In this document: positions 35,761-51,630 of the stretch, piece after piece
Layout: each line of letters starts with the position of its first letter
Numbering within the stretch: the stretch's first letter is position 1
Origin: Sphagnum compactum
Lineage: Eukaryota; Bryophyta; Sphagnopsida; Sphagnales
Reading direction: 5' to 3'
DNA length: 64,000 nt
Assembly (NCBI GenBank): GCA_965153455.1
Contig: OZ234496.1
Location: 10,997,863-11,061,862 of the forward strand
Program-made: the position numbers and the translations under genes
Notes under the pieces: model-generated
Seen by the model: only the letters and a program-made list of their open reading frames with translations
The model's database searches: none
Told to the model about the DNA's origin: nothing

Positions 35761-38700
35761 TGCCCCAGGCAGCTGCTGCACCGCACACCGCAATCAACTC
35801 AATCACTTCCAACAGCTCGGCTCTCTTCTGTCTCCTCCTGCAGCTGCGGTTGAAAGCTTGAAGACATTCAATGATCCCAGCATCCCATGATGTTTCTTCT
35901 CGCAAGCTGTACACGCCTGATCATCACCTGCAGCTTGAGCAACACTGCGCCGTCAAGAGACACTAATACCTCAGTATTTACACTTTCAGCTATCAAGGAC
36001 TCTCACACATGGCTCGATCGATCCACCCATCCATCGATCGCTCGATATTCCAAGCCACTGAGAGATTCTACACATTGAAAAAGCTCGAACAAATGATATC
36101 ACAGCTGCTCCTAAAAATGATGATGATGACTTCAACGACACAAGCAAGGTACCTACCCACCCATCCACCCACAAGAGGAAATGGTTTCAAGAATGGACAC
36201 GGAAAGAGACACGCGATCATATAAGCAAGTTTGGGTACAATGTACATGTACAACATCACAGGCTCATTTTTTTATTTTGGCGCAGGCAGTTGAGGAGGTC
36301 CCAGATAAAGACAGAAAGATCAGAGGGTGTGAAAAAGCTCGGTGGCGAGCTGCGACATACAGTATAGTAGTTGTTACAGTTATTTTGCAGTACCATAATT
36401 ATGTACATGGTAAATTCTATACAAGCTCATCGATTTGTTCAATGTAACTCGTGCATGGGGCACTGTGGGAAGAAGATGAGGAGATCCAGACTGGTCAGGA
36501 GATCGCCATCTGTAATTACATAATACGCGCGTTTTGAAGCACGAGCTGCTGCAGCTATTTTTGGGTATGAGCTGCTGAAACATTTTGACACATGAAATTC
36601 GGTATATGATCGGCAGAGAAATTTTTAGTCATGTATGAAGATCATCTGCTTGTGTCCAGAAAAAACAGTGGAGACAACACTGTTGCTTGACATACATAGC
36701 GTACATGTTACAACCTACAATAGCTATCCACGGGCGCGCGCGCGCGCGCGAAACTATTCCTCAAACCCTTCGACGAGGCGCCGCATCTTCAACGAACAAC
36801 TGCAATAACGACAAGAGTACCTCTACAGTTTTCACCATCTTTTTACTTAGCACTGAATTGACAGGCTTGAGTTGTAATTATGGCTCTTTGGCCCTTATGG
36901 CAACTTCAAACTTCAAACCCACAACTGTTGTCGAAAATAGGAAAATATGTTTCCATGAAGTTGTCATAAAATGAACTCACAGTTCACACATTTATTATGT
37001 AACTAAAACACCTGGTGAACATCACCTAGGTAACACCTTCTGCTGAACATTCCTCAAAATGTGGGACCAAGTTCAAAACTACACACTTTGACAATTAAGA
37101 TTCCATAAGGAGTAGATGCTTGTGCTCTGCATAATCAATTTGATCAGAAATACATGTAAAGATGTCTCACCGTACATACATTCATAATCTCTCTGTAAAG
37201 GGATTATGTGCATGGTAATGGCTTGATGTAAATCACTGCCAGAAAAGAGGGGGAAAAAGCCTGTGATACCCAGAGAGTATAACTGAACAATATTAAACAA
37301 AGGTTTGCAGCATCCATGGGCTATCAAAAATGATTCACACTAGTGATCATGGTCCATGATGTGCCTCATTCTGGCAACATCAGCCCACACACATGCCAGA
37401 GTGTTGCCATATGCTTTAACAAAAAATTGGTCTCCTCGATTGTCTCTCTTCCACAATCTGATTCTGTATATCCTTTGCAGGACAGTTTAAATTTTCTGCA
37501 ACTTTTAAGCTAAAGGCAAGTGTGAGATATTTCAAAAGAAGATAAGTTTCCACATCCTCTGCAGCTTCAGAGTATTTCTATCACCCTGTACTTGATGTTG
37601 TGGAAGGCAGCTACACTTGCCGAAATACAAAACTATATGATTGGCACTGTTGTGTTTAGGAAGTCAGTCAAATTTAGTAGGAATTGATTGTTCCATGTGT
37701 ATCAGCCTTGGCAGATCAAGCTTGACCTGCAGATGGCTGTGTTGTTCCCCCCTACTGCATTCTTCACTTCAACCAGGTTAACTGGTATCTGTTTAAAGGC
37801 TTGGGCGGGGGAGCCAAAGTTACCTGTCCCTGGGAACAGATCAAAGACTTTGTGAAAAAAACATCACTATGCAAAACTTGTCACCCCAGAAACTTGCAAC
37901 TCGTAATTGAGAGTATAAGGATATGTCAAATTAAATAGGGGATCGACAGCACAAGGAACAGCTGACTTTCTAACCATATAGATCTGCTACATCCAACATT
38001 ATTCCAGTTTCATGATAACTTCTTGAAAACCATGAAATTTCTTCAGAGTTTCTGGAAGGTTTCCTTGTAGCCTCAATAAACCTTAAGAAGTTTGATACTG
38101 CAATAGTTCTTAATCCAAATGCTTACTGGCTTCCTGTCAATTCAAGTAAATCCCAATCAAGTTACTTGAAGTATGTTCCTGAATTTGATTGCCAAATTCA
38201 CAATGCAAGGATTGTCAAGTCTAAATCCACTATGCTGCCAAATCCAGCAACCCAGGGAAGTCTCATCTGATGGTTGAATCTGATGAGGCACTGGGAATCA
38301 ACCATGGGCTGGCTGCATCAAGAAGAACTAATCTGTTTAGTGTGTGAAACCCTTCGTGGATTTGATGTTCAACTAACATAAATATTGATATGGAGAACAA
38401 GCACATCAATGCAAGTTCCCTCATCCTGGACATTTTCCATAGCCATTAAATCTACAAGAAAGAGAAATACAACGTCCACTGTACCTAACTTCCTGATTAC
38501 TGAGAAATTATGACTTATGTAAACCTAAGTAGAATTGAGAGATGACCTGATAATTTGGTTAGACAAATTTGTTTCTGACAGCAAAACAGCAACACTCAGC
38601 AATCATGAAAAAACTCAACCCTAAAGAAGAAAAGAACTAAGGAGCAGTTGGATCAACAGTGATGGTTATATGCAAGTCTAGAGATCTTCAATATCAACAT

Positions 38701-39613
38701 GTATGGCACTGAGTTTCTGTCACAAGAGGAATAGAACCAGGATGACTCAGCCATGATGCTGGCTAGCTCAAGAAAAACTACAAAAAAAGGGGAAGATGAA
38801 ACACCCAAGGAGAATAAGAAAAAGAATAAGAAAAAGAATAAGAAAAAGAAAGAGCCCAAACAAGAAAAGAGGAAATGAAGACAAAGAAACAAGTCAAGAA
38901 ACTTCAAGACTACAGTCTCCATACTTACATTTTAATTCAAGCTCAATGGAATTAAGAGATGAACCAAATAATAAGGTCAGAGAGATTTCAGCTCCAACTA
39001 TTCATCCACAATCAATAAGAAGAGGAAAGCCCAAGACTGAGCTTGAGGAGCAGTGTGAACTGTACCAACAGTCTCACAAATATTCAGAAACATTCACCAG
39101 CAACATGTATGATAGCAACCAGCTACCACAACATCCCCACTGACTTCATCAACTCCAGCCAGTGGGTGGAGCTCAATGTCAGACGTTTTATCAACATACT
39201 GACTGTTACAAGACCAGCAAGAGGAGGACACACCAAATGATGCTGGCTAGCTCAGCAGAACATAACAGAGATGCAGATTACAAAAGAAACTAATAAGAAA
39301 AGGGAGCTCAAAGAAAACCCTATATGAAAAAAACAAAGGAAAGAGGAAGAGAAGAGAGACACAAAGATGAAAGCTATAACAATGTGTTCTTTGGAGAATA
39401 ACATCCACTGAAAGCCCATATGGCATCTTGCTGGTTTGCTGTACATAAGACTTGGTGACCACAAGTTATGCAAGTACCAGTAAGAGTATGTCATTAAGTC
39501 CATACAGGGTGACCATGAACCTGTTTGCACACACCACTAATTCTCTCAACAAACTCAGGAGTCATGGGAAGAGTATAGAGAATGAAAAGTCAACATGTTG
39601 AACCATTCCAGTT
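35761..39613. other. Intergenic between AMT2 and the HIT gene; no confident gene
   Basis: The AMT2 5' flank occupies roughly 35761-36700. A (CG)8-like run sits at 36734-36750. AAGAATAAGAAA low-complexity repeats lie at 38808-38865 within an open frame (38796-39143, +) that is Lys/Arg-rich and matches nothing I know. On the minus strand, about 37730-37860 is open and reads FPGTGNFGSPAQAFKQIP and NLVEVKNAVGGNN. This could be a decayed exon, but I cannot name it. Confidence 0.45.
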
Positions 39614-40700
39614 TTACACAGGCATTTCAGGTTTATCTTGCTGTGGTGCTGGGCCCTTCGGGAGTCCTGAAGAATCCAGATACTTCAGAACAGTCTCTGC
39701 ACTGACATAACTCCCCAAGCAACCCACTGATACATACTTGAAACCTTTCCACCTGCATCCCACAAGCACCCAGCTGAAAGATTGTACACTTTTTAAATAT
39801 TGGATATGACAAAGTTAATACATCACCTCATAACGAAGGGGCTAAACTCTAATGTTGTGCCTGCTAAAGATAGCAAATCAGTGTTGCCATATGATAATGG
39901 CCCATATTAAGCCCTTATCTTCCAAAGTTTATTCATGGTAATGCACCTCCTAAAAGCCATCACCTAATGAAAATTCAATTAAAGTGCCATGGATGAGAAA
40001 AGCTTGGGAGAAATTTTACCATGATATATAAGGGAGAGCCATACAATGTAGATGCAGATGGTCAACACTGTTGAATGGTGGCCTGTGGAACCCAAACCTG
40101 CAAAGAGAAACATAGACCTATGACATCCCTTGAAAGGAAGTCTTGCTGTCATTTAGACCTTGAGCTTCCTGGACAAATCCTAGAGGAATGATAAAAGAAC
40201 TTAACATGTGTAGTTTAAACTTACATCCATTACTCCAAACTTGTATAATTACCTTTTATGTATGCAAGCCAAATAGGCAACATTTAACAAAGTGTTTCAA
40301 AGGGCTTGCTAAAGCCATCTGCCCTGCAGTACTCTGATGATTGTGTGTTCACAAGAAACATTATATCTATGAGATTGCAGAGAAAACTCTACAACAACAC
40401 TTTGAAGGTAACCATTTGGTACATCCCAGCTAACATGACAAAAATGAAGGCAGTCATAACCTTATGAGTGTCACTCACAAAGTGTCAGACCATCACCTTC
40501 AGCATGAAAAGCTGTGACACTCTGCCTTGACTGCCCAGTGACTTCATCAGCTCCCAAGGGTGGGTGTAGATAAGTAAACAGTAATCTGCCCAAAATTTCA
40601 GAGAAGATTTATACAATCTGTGTCCTGAGTGTTTGTCCCATTTCCAGAATAAGTGGAAAGACTCAGTCAAGATGTTGGCTAGCACTCAAGAGAAATAGCA
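38740..40700. repeat. Dispersed repeat copies around the HIT gene
   Basis: Related stretches recur at about 38748-38780, 39232-39265 and 40663-40690 (core GATG.TGGCTAGCTCA followed by A-rich GA.AAA). A second pair lies at 39137-39175 and 40537-40570 (CAGTGACTTCATCA.CTCC, then AGTGGGTGGAG-like sequence). Parts fall inside introns and 3' flank of the HIT gene. They look like fragments of one non-coding element family; no terminal repeats were found. Confidence 0.5.
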
Positions 40701-42065
40701 AGACCATGTGAGAAAAAGAGACTTTCACTCATTGGTGGCTTGAAGACAACACGAACAACCATTTGATGAGCAGGAAGATAACCTGTAGCCAGTGGCATCT
40801 GGTGCATCTCGAAGCAACAAAGACTGCCCTACTTTATGCATATGCGCCACTGTCAATGATAACCCATCTGGTCAGAGCAGTATCTCCTAAAATATTGAGA
40901 GTTTCCAACACTTACAAATTGACTCAAACTGAATAGAGATGTTCTTTCTGACAAGGTGAAAAGTAAAAATTATGAAAAAAGAAGAGGCTGTACCAAGATC
41001 ATAATCTGCTTCACTTTGATGAAGACTTTGGATGTTCTTGATGTGATGCACTGGCACTGCCAAATAATGTCTGCAATGACTATACATCTGTATCAGACAA
41101 CTGCATAGAAATTCAAAGGACAAAACTTTAAAACCCTGAAATTTCCTTTGATACAGGTCCCAAGGTCCCCACATAGAGCTTGAATATACAAACTCAAGAA
41201 ATAAAATTGAAGTGGAGTCCTTACCACTACAACCACTCACCTATAGGAAGCTGGACTGCGGTCCTTGAAAACAACAATCTGCTCATCCTGCAATCAGTTT
41301 TTGTTATCTAATTCAGGTATCTGATGGTAATGCATTTCTTCTGGTTTTCAAAGCCCTCCACAGAAAATGCACTGAACTATGAAGATGAACAAGAAAACAT
41401 CATTGCAGCACTACTGTAGGTTGTCATTGCAACTGATGCGAAGCTTGAAAGATTGCACGCCCTGCGTGGATCTGTGATAGTTTGACTCTAATCACTTTCA
41501 CCTAATTTTGAAAAATTTGAAACAATGTCATTCTGTTTGAACTTTTTGCCAATCAGATCAGGTCAGCAAAATTCAGGCATTTGGAATAGATGGTGAAACA
41601 TGACAGCAGGGTGATTGGTTTTCAGGGAGTTTCACCCTCAGACACTCATCCTTCAGTGGACAGGATAGAAGTAAGAAACTGACTCTCTGAAAAACCCTAA
41701 AAGACCAAGAATGCCAGATGTGCCTCAATGATTCAAGCTGAAAAACAACACTCATTTAACCACAGATATAAAATCATCAAATGAGGACCAAGTTACCAAA
41801 GCACCATTGTTGTGAGTCAAAACCCTCAATCAGGTCAAAGTTGTAACGAGGTCATGAAAGCACAGAGAACACAAAAAACATACTATGGTTTGCATCAATA
41901 GAATGCAAGGCTAGAAAATTGACAGAAATTAGGGTGAAAGAAAGGAGTACGAACCTGGAACAAAATGCTGGGAGTCCGACCTTCAGTAGATCCAGCTGAC
42001 AACAAACAGAAGGGACAATCCTGAGGCTTCTTGCTGGCTGGCCAGATCCATCTCCAAAATGCCAT
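39614..42065 (-). CDS. HIT-domain nucleotide hydrolase/transferase, HINT4-like (six small exons)
   Basis: Minus-strand exons are 42065-41955, 41287-41241, 41070-40994, 40849-40783, 40097-40020 and 39752-39614 (519 nt, 172 residues; every junction keeps phase with GT-AG). Read in order, the pieces spell a complete HIT protein close to Arabidopsis HINT4. They are QDCPFCLL, LFQDEQIVVFKDRSPASYR, HYLAVPVHHIKNIQSL, KVGQSLLLRDAP, FGFHRPPFNSVDHLHLHC and a C-terminal WKGFKYVSVG..AETVLKYL. The catalytic HxHxH motif is His114-Leu-His116-Leu-His118. HIT enzymes hydrolyse or phosphorolyse nucleotide conjugates; plant HINT4 is reported to act on adenylyl sulfate. The longest exon is only 139 nt, so simple ORF searches miss the gene. 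Introns contain dispersed repeat copies. It is apparently intact. Confidence 0.9.
40376..40470 (-). repeat. Dispersed repeat family, inverted copy in HIT intron 4
   Basis: On the minus strand this reads TTGTGAGTGACACTCATAAG, GTTATGAC.. and later TTGTTGTAGAGTTTTCTCTG followed by CAATCTCATAGATATAATG. The same ordered blocks occur on the plus strand at about 8610-8715 and 11735-11830 (CURT1 intron 3). Copies are about 90-120 bp with internal indels. This is probably a short non-autonomous element; no target duplications could be defined. Confidence 0.6.
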
Positions 42066-42429
42066 TGTTGTGGAGCACAATGTTGTGAACTGTGACTGTT
42101 ACCACACTTGTGTCTGTAATCAAGAGTTAAAATGAAAGGAGTGTGCAACAGCATGATTTACTGGTGAAAAACTTTGTCTGGTGGTGGAAAGAAGAAAAAA
42201 ATTGTGCATCATTTTAAAGGAGAGGAGGTTGGAAGAAAAGAAAAAGTAAACTGTCCACCCAATTCAAAGGAGAGAAAAAACAAATCAGCACATCAGCCTC
42301 CAGCAAACATGACAAAGAAGCACAGCTCCACAATACTGCTGTTTACAATCTTAATGTTATGTACAGAAGCTGAGATTTTACAAAACCTGGGTTTCTCAGA
42401 GGAGATGCCAGACATATCAACTCCCGTTA

Positions 42430-43464
42430 CTATTTGGCTGCATTTAGTGGACCTCCATCCCACATAACCTTCAATGAATGCACAGCAGTGTCCACCTGAG
42501 GAACCTGCTTCAAGACAATCACAACACAACGGAGTCAAAAACAACAAGCTAAACATCAGCATGATCATTCTTACCATCTGTTAGCAGACTGGAGAGGATT
42601 GTAACTGCAGAATCTAAATACACTTTACCCTTCCTGAATTTGATCATTCTTTGTTGGACTGCTCATGTTATGGGCCAGATCCCTTGGAGCTAAATTTGAG
42701 GCCTCCATGCAGTCGGAGGTCACTGGAACTTCTGAGACCAAACTTTCCTCTTCTTATGCAGTACCAAGAAAAGAAAAGAATAGAATGGAAAACAGAGAGT
42801 TGGATGCATACCAGCTCATAGTCATAAGATCCCACATACAGATGTTACTATTCTAATCTGCAGGTATCAGCTCTATCCAAAATTTACCACACACAGCACA
42901 CCATTCATTACAGATTTGAACTTTCAACCATTTTCAAAAGATGCAATTTTTTTCTCAATTAATTACACAGCAATCAATTTGCAATTATCTCCCATACAGA
43001 CCAGGCATCTTCTAATTGACTCCAGGACCTCTAACTGGCTTTGGCAAACCCCGACAAGAAGAGATCTGGCTGAAGCAAGTAGAGCTACCGCAATTGAATA
43101 GCTGTCAGATATGTTCAACTCAAGCTCTCATCATGATTGCCAGGATCGCAACATTGATGCCATCATATTCTCATGAACTCTTGGCAATGGCATCTTGGTT
43201 TAGCCGCTGGAACATCCAAAAACACACCAGAAATAGCCACAGCCTACCCATAATGCAACATGCACAAATGTGTTCTCTCAGGAGAAGCCTGATAAGTGTC
43301 ATGGAGAGTTCAACGTGACTAGAAGAGAATTTCAGTTTAATACAATCACCAAAAAAATGGTAAAGAAACTGCAAATCTGTACCTGAGAGATCGATCCCAG
43401 ATTTTCACAGTGCCATCTTCAGAGCCAAAATACATTCATTTCCCATCACATTGAAAACCAATTC
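42430..43464 (-). pseudogene. Decayed LST8 (TOR complex WD40 subunit) exons
   Basis: On the minus strand, 43464-43383 is an exon-like block with acceptor TTACAG and donor AG|GTACAG. It reads IGFQCDGK, stop, MYFGSEDGTVKIWDRSL, matching the LST8 WD40 segment GFQCDG.WMYSGSEDGTVKIWD, with TGA where Trp is expected. Further down, 42507-42432 reads VPQVDTAVHSLKVMWDG followed by stops, matching VPEVDTAVRSL.VMWDG of LST8. The order and strand agree with a single gene. Between them (about 43200-43100) a weaker stretch may be the next LST8 segment. The remaining WD40 repeats were not found. LST8 binds the TOR kinase; this copy cannot make a functional protein. Confidence 0.65.
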
Positions 43465-43612
43465 CTGTAAAATGATTTGCAAGAATTCATAGTTTAGAAT
43501 CTGCAACATTCCAATTTCCAAACTCCCGATAGTTGGTCAGGAATGAACTTCAATTGTTTGCTTCTTTGAGGAAGCCGTGAAGAAAAGCTTCCTGCTCTTC
43601 ACGTAGTTTCAA

Positions 43613-43629
43613 ACCCTAACCCTAACCCA
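43613..43629 (+). promoter_or_regulatory. Telobox AAACCCTAACCCTAACCC upstream of bS21
   Basis: AAACCCTAACCC-type teloboxes are established promoter elements of plant ribosomal-protein and translation genes. This one lies about 135 bp before the ATG of the bS21 gene. It is followed by a (TC)n microsatellite at 43651-43687, a likely 5' UTR pyrimidine patch. Confidence 0.65.
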
Positions 43630-43647
43630 CTCCCGAGGGTCCGTCTC

Positions 43648-43691
<44 letters not shown>

Positions 43692-43761
43692 CTCTTTTGT
43701 GCTATCTGAATCTAGTGTGCTGCGGAATGCAGTGAGCAGTAACACGCGTTGCAGGGCAAGC

Positions 43762-44328
43762 ATGAATACGGCAGCGGGAAACCGATTCGTCTCTCGAGCC
43801 TGGGGACAGATCAGGTCAGTGTTCGTCACCGGGCATACTGCCATCGCCAATTCTCTTCATACTCTTAGTTCCAGTGCTTCTGTTTCAAACCTCGGATTCG
43901 ATAATCGCGGAGTCTCAGACGCATTGTCTCCGAAAGTCTTGCAGCAGTTCATTTTTCCGCACAGAGCAGTAACAGGCTCCGTAGCAGCTGCATACTCGAC
44001 ACAGAGCGCGCGGGGGAGAGGATTATGGGGCCAAGGATTAGGGTTAGAGCTTTCTCCGAAGAAGAACGCTCTGTGGGATTCAGGGAGGCAGCAGCAGCAA
44101 GTGAGGCAAATCATGGTGGACGTGGTTAAGGATGATCTAGAGAGGGCTATTCGTAAGTTGATGAGGAGGTTAAAGGAAGATGGAACCATTCGCGTGATGC
44201 GAAGCCGCCAGTATTTCCAAAAGCCGTCTGAACTCAAGGTGCTCGCTGCAAAGGAACGAGACAAGCGCATTCAAAAGAAAGCCTTTCGCGAAAAGCTGAA
44301 GTGGATCATGGAGCGCCGCAGCAGGTAA
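43762..44328 (+). CDS. Organellar small-subunit ribosomal protein bS21 (probably mitochondrial)
   Basis: An intronless frame of 188 residues. The C-terminal ~70 residues are bS21: VDVVKDDLERAIRKLMRRLK, then VMRSRQYFQKPSE and a Lys/Arg-rich helix ending KLKWIMERRSR. The first ~115 residues are Ser/Ala/Arg-rich with few acids, as in a presequence. The RAVTGSVAAAYSTQSARGRG stretch resembles a mitochondrial cleavage region, but plastid targeting is not excluded. The ATG at 43762 is the first in frame. AG|GTAAAT at the stop codon could also act as a donor; a splice to about 45168 would change only the last residues. Telobox and TC tract upstream fit a translation gene. Confidence 0.85.
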   Translation: MNTAAGNRFVSRAWGQIRSVFVTGHTAIANSLHTLSSSASVSNLGFDNRGVSDALSPKVLQQFIFPHRAVTGSVAAAYSTQSARGRGLWGQGLGLELSPKKNALWDSGRQQQQVRQIMVDVVKDDLERAIRKLMRRLKEDGTIRVMRSRQYFQKPSELKVLAAKERDKRIQKKAFREKLKWIMERRSR

Positions 44329-46628
44329 ATCGTATCTGTTCCTTCCTCTATTCTTGAGGCTACAGTGAACTCTCAAACGGATTCTTCAGCTTCGGTCTGT
44401 GGTGTTGAGTACATGCTCTTTTGTGTGGAAGTACTGATACAACGAATTCAAGGATTTTCTTAAGCTCATGTGATAATCTCAACATATCTTTCTCTTACAG
44501 TATAGTAGGAAAGTTGGTCATTCTCCTCCTCTTTGGACGTTACATGCATAGTCTCAAAATCTCTTGAGCATCTACATTTCGTAAGCTAATGCGATCATCT
44601 CAACCTGCCTTTCTCTGATGATAGGAACCATGATGTTTCTTCTCCTCTTAAGCTAATGTGATCATCTCAATGTGATTGCAGGTTTTTTTCTTAAGCTAAT
44701 GAACCATGATGTTTATCCTCCTCTTGAGATGGCTCATGCATGATATTTCACATAAGCAGTTCATTGTCTCTCTCAATATCTTTAGAACAACTACAATTCT
44801 TTATACTAATGTTATAATCACAACATTTCTTTCTCTGACAATTTGGTAGGAAAGTTGATGTTTCTGCTCCTCTCAAGATGGCACATATATATTCCATAGA
44901 AAGAGATCATTGTCTCTTTGAATATTTTTTAGCAACTACAATTCCTGCTACAATTTCTTCCCTGTCCGTTGCAAAGCCATGGTTCTAGCTGACTTCCATA
45001 TAGCAGTCTACCTTTGTTCTGGTGCCTCAAACTTGTGCCTTTGCAGTGAGATTTTGAAACCTGGATGGCAGCAACTTGTCTTTGAAATTCTTCATTGGAG
45101 AAATCTGATAGCAGGGTGTGAACCATGAAGATGATTGCTGATTACTTTGGGTATGATGGGTGCAGAGGGTTTTGAGGCATGGACAGTCAATCAATGGCAG
45201 ATTTGCTCAAGGTTTTTGCTCTTCAAGGTGGTTCACTGTTAACCCCCATTGGTCTTAAGCCAGGTATTGCAGACATTGTGAGATGCTGTCATTTTCTTTT
45301 TGTATATTTCCTTTTGGAGGTAGGATTGGTCATGCAATGCCTAAGAAAATAGAAGCAATCTACACATTCTAGGATAGTTTTAGGGATCAATCACACAGTG
45401 GATGATGTAATGCATGCTGGATCTTGGAGTGCAGAAGATCTATTGAAGTTTAGGTTATCTTCATCATTGTTATGCTCATCAGAGCTATTGTGCTCATACT
45501 ATCCTTGATCCAAGCCAGAACCATGTAGGATTCACATTTCATGGAACCTCAAGTTATTAATGTCAGAGTCGGTGATATGTAAAGCTACTGATCTGGGATA
45601 CAATTAGTGAGTGCAATCATGTTTACGCTCATTGTGCTGATTCTGCTCTTAAAATAGTTGACGAGTTTCTCAAATAATGACTCGGTATTTTATTCAACTG
45701 GAATTTGCGGAGACTGTGTTTGTGGACATCCCCCCTTGTATGTATTCTGGGCGATGCAGATTTCCCCTTTCAAGATGTGTCTTTTCTGCCTTGAAGATGA
45801 ATTGTGAAATTGAATCTTGTCTGTAATCAATCTTTTCTGTAACTCTAGTTGGTAGTTGTCATGCTTTTAAGTTTGCAGTTTTTCAAGCATTTGGCCTCTC
45901 CTCCCCCCAAGCTGCAACCTTTCATCCTGTTTCTGGGAGTTGGGGCCTTCTGCAAGCAATGTGACAAATGTGTGCACCCACTGCAGGCGTATTTTGAAAT
46001 GCAAAGGTTGAATCTACAAGAGAAGAAGAAAACTGCAATAGTTTAAATAGACACTGGTGATGACATGTGCAAGGTGAAGGCTGTGATCTGGATAACTGCT
46101 TGTAAAAAAGAACATGATTGCAATATGAGGCAAGAAGTTGCTTCATTGATTCAAGAAAGAATTCATGCCTCATTGGTCCAAGAAAGAATTCTGAGTCAAG
46201 TGACTTCAGATTTGGTTGGAGCCTCAAGTTGGAGCTCTCAACTTTCCCATGATTGTTTGTAGTGAATGAGTTGTTTGTAGCATGAATGGGTTGTGAATCA
46301 TCAAATTAGAGATCCAAAATTCTAAGCACCCACTCTGGTTCAAAAATGTGCTGTTATGAAGTGCTGATCACTCCATGGCCAGGCTCATGATGCAAACTGC
46401 CAAAGTTCTGAGAGAATTTAGAAGATGATTACAAAAGCTTGCCTTGAGCAACAAGCTATCAGCAGCCCTCACACAAGGGCAACCCAATAAGTATTATCAC
46501 ACACGATATTTCCCACTAGATTTTGAGAACTGGAACTTGACAGAATTGCAGTTGAAATCACATGACAGAGGTACCCACGATCGTATGTAACTGGAAATAG
46601 ATTTCTTGCAAAGCACGCCTTAAAGCGT
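44329..46628. other. 3' flank of bS21 and intergenic, with degenerate tandem repeats
   Basis: Between about 44455 and 44945 diverged units recur: TTAAGCTAATG(T)GATCATCTCAA, then TTTCTCTGA.A..AGGAA, GTTGATGTTTCT.CTCCTC, and TCATTGTCTCT..GAATATCTTTAG..CAACTACAATTC. Unit length is roughly 120-190 bp. Beyond 45000 no gene was recognised; AT-moderate intergenic DNA runs to the TATA box of the next gene. Confidence 0.5.
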
Positions 46629-46636
46629 TATAAATA
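46629..46636 (+). promoter_or_regulatory. TATA box (TATAAATA)
   Basis: TATAAATA lies 314 bp upstream of the ATG of the acetylornithine aminotransferase gene. Spacing leaves room for a leader of roughly 280 bp. It is a motif match only. Confidence 0.5.
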
Positions 46637-46942
46637 GGGGAGTCTCGATCTTGCTGCCAGTAGCTGCTGTTGTGTCCTTATCGAATGTGCATGCGTGTTG
46701 GGTAATAGGTGACGAGACGTCTTTTTGGGTGTCTGGTAAGGACACAACAGACAAAAAAGAAGGCGGTGAAGATACCAAAGAGGAGGAGCTGGAGTCATTC
46801 TTGTACGTGGGTATTGTTGTACGAAGGATAGGGAGACAAAGAAGAGGTGAAGAAGTAGTGCCCCATCGATCCTTGTGGAGTTCTTGTGGTGAAATACAAG
46901 TTTTTTTCTCTTCTCGAGCCAAGAAACACAGAGTGGGCGAGG

Positions 46943-51423
<4,481 letters not shown>

Positions 51424-51602
51424 AGATCAAGGGACCCTTTGTCTTCTGTCTGTGAAGTACTTCCACTGGAATGGTCTGTGTCCTTGACTCTGGACTCTAC
51501 TTCAGTGCAAAGAGCCGTGCACTTCAAGAGCATCACTGAGGGACACCTTTGCTAAGAAGGAGAATGGAATTGGGTGTAGTCTTCTTCTGCTACCTTGTTT
51601 CA

Positions 51603-51630
51603 TGAGGATATTTAAAGACTGATTATGATG
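51603..51630. repeat. 28-bp direct repeat, left copy
   Basis: A 28-bp sequence starting TGAGGATATTTAAAG is perfectly repeated at 56411-56438. The pair brackets the 4.8-kb AT-rich block that contains the dead Helitron gene. It could be a target duplication or a duplicated piece of the element. Confidence 0.85.

Noticed and set aside
36734-36750. (CG)n run as a CpG-island promoter
   Set aside because: Only about 16 bp of alternating CG; may favour Z-DNA but there is no adjacent transcript start evidence.
37880-38200. Possible decayed LRR receptor fragment (GNLPETLKKF, YELQVSGVTSFA) on the minus strand
   Set aside because: Only fragments of LRR-like text between several stops; not enough to name.
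38796-39143. 115-codon Lys/Arg-rich frame (+)
   Set aside because: The start is built from AAGAATAAGAAA low-complexity repeats and the rest overlaps a dispersed non-coding repeat; no family match.
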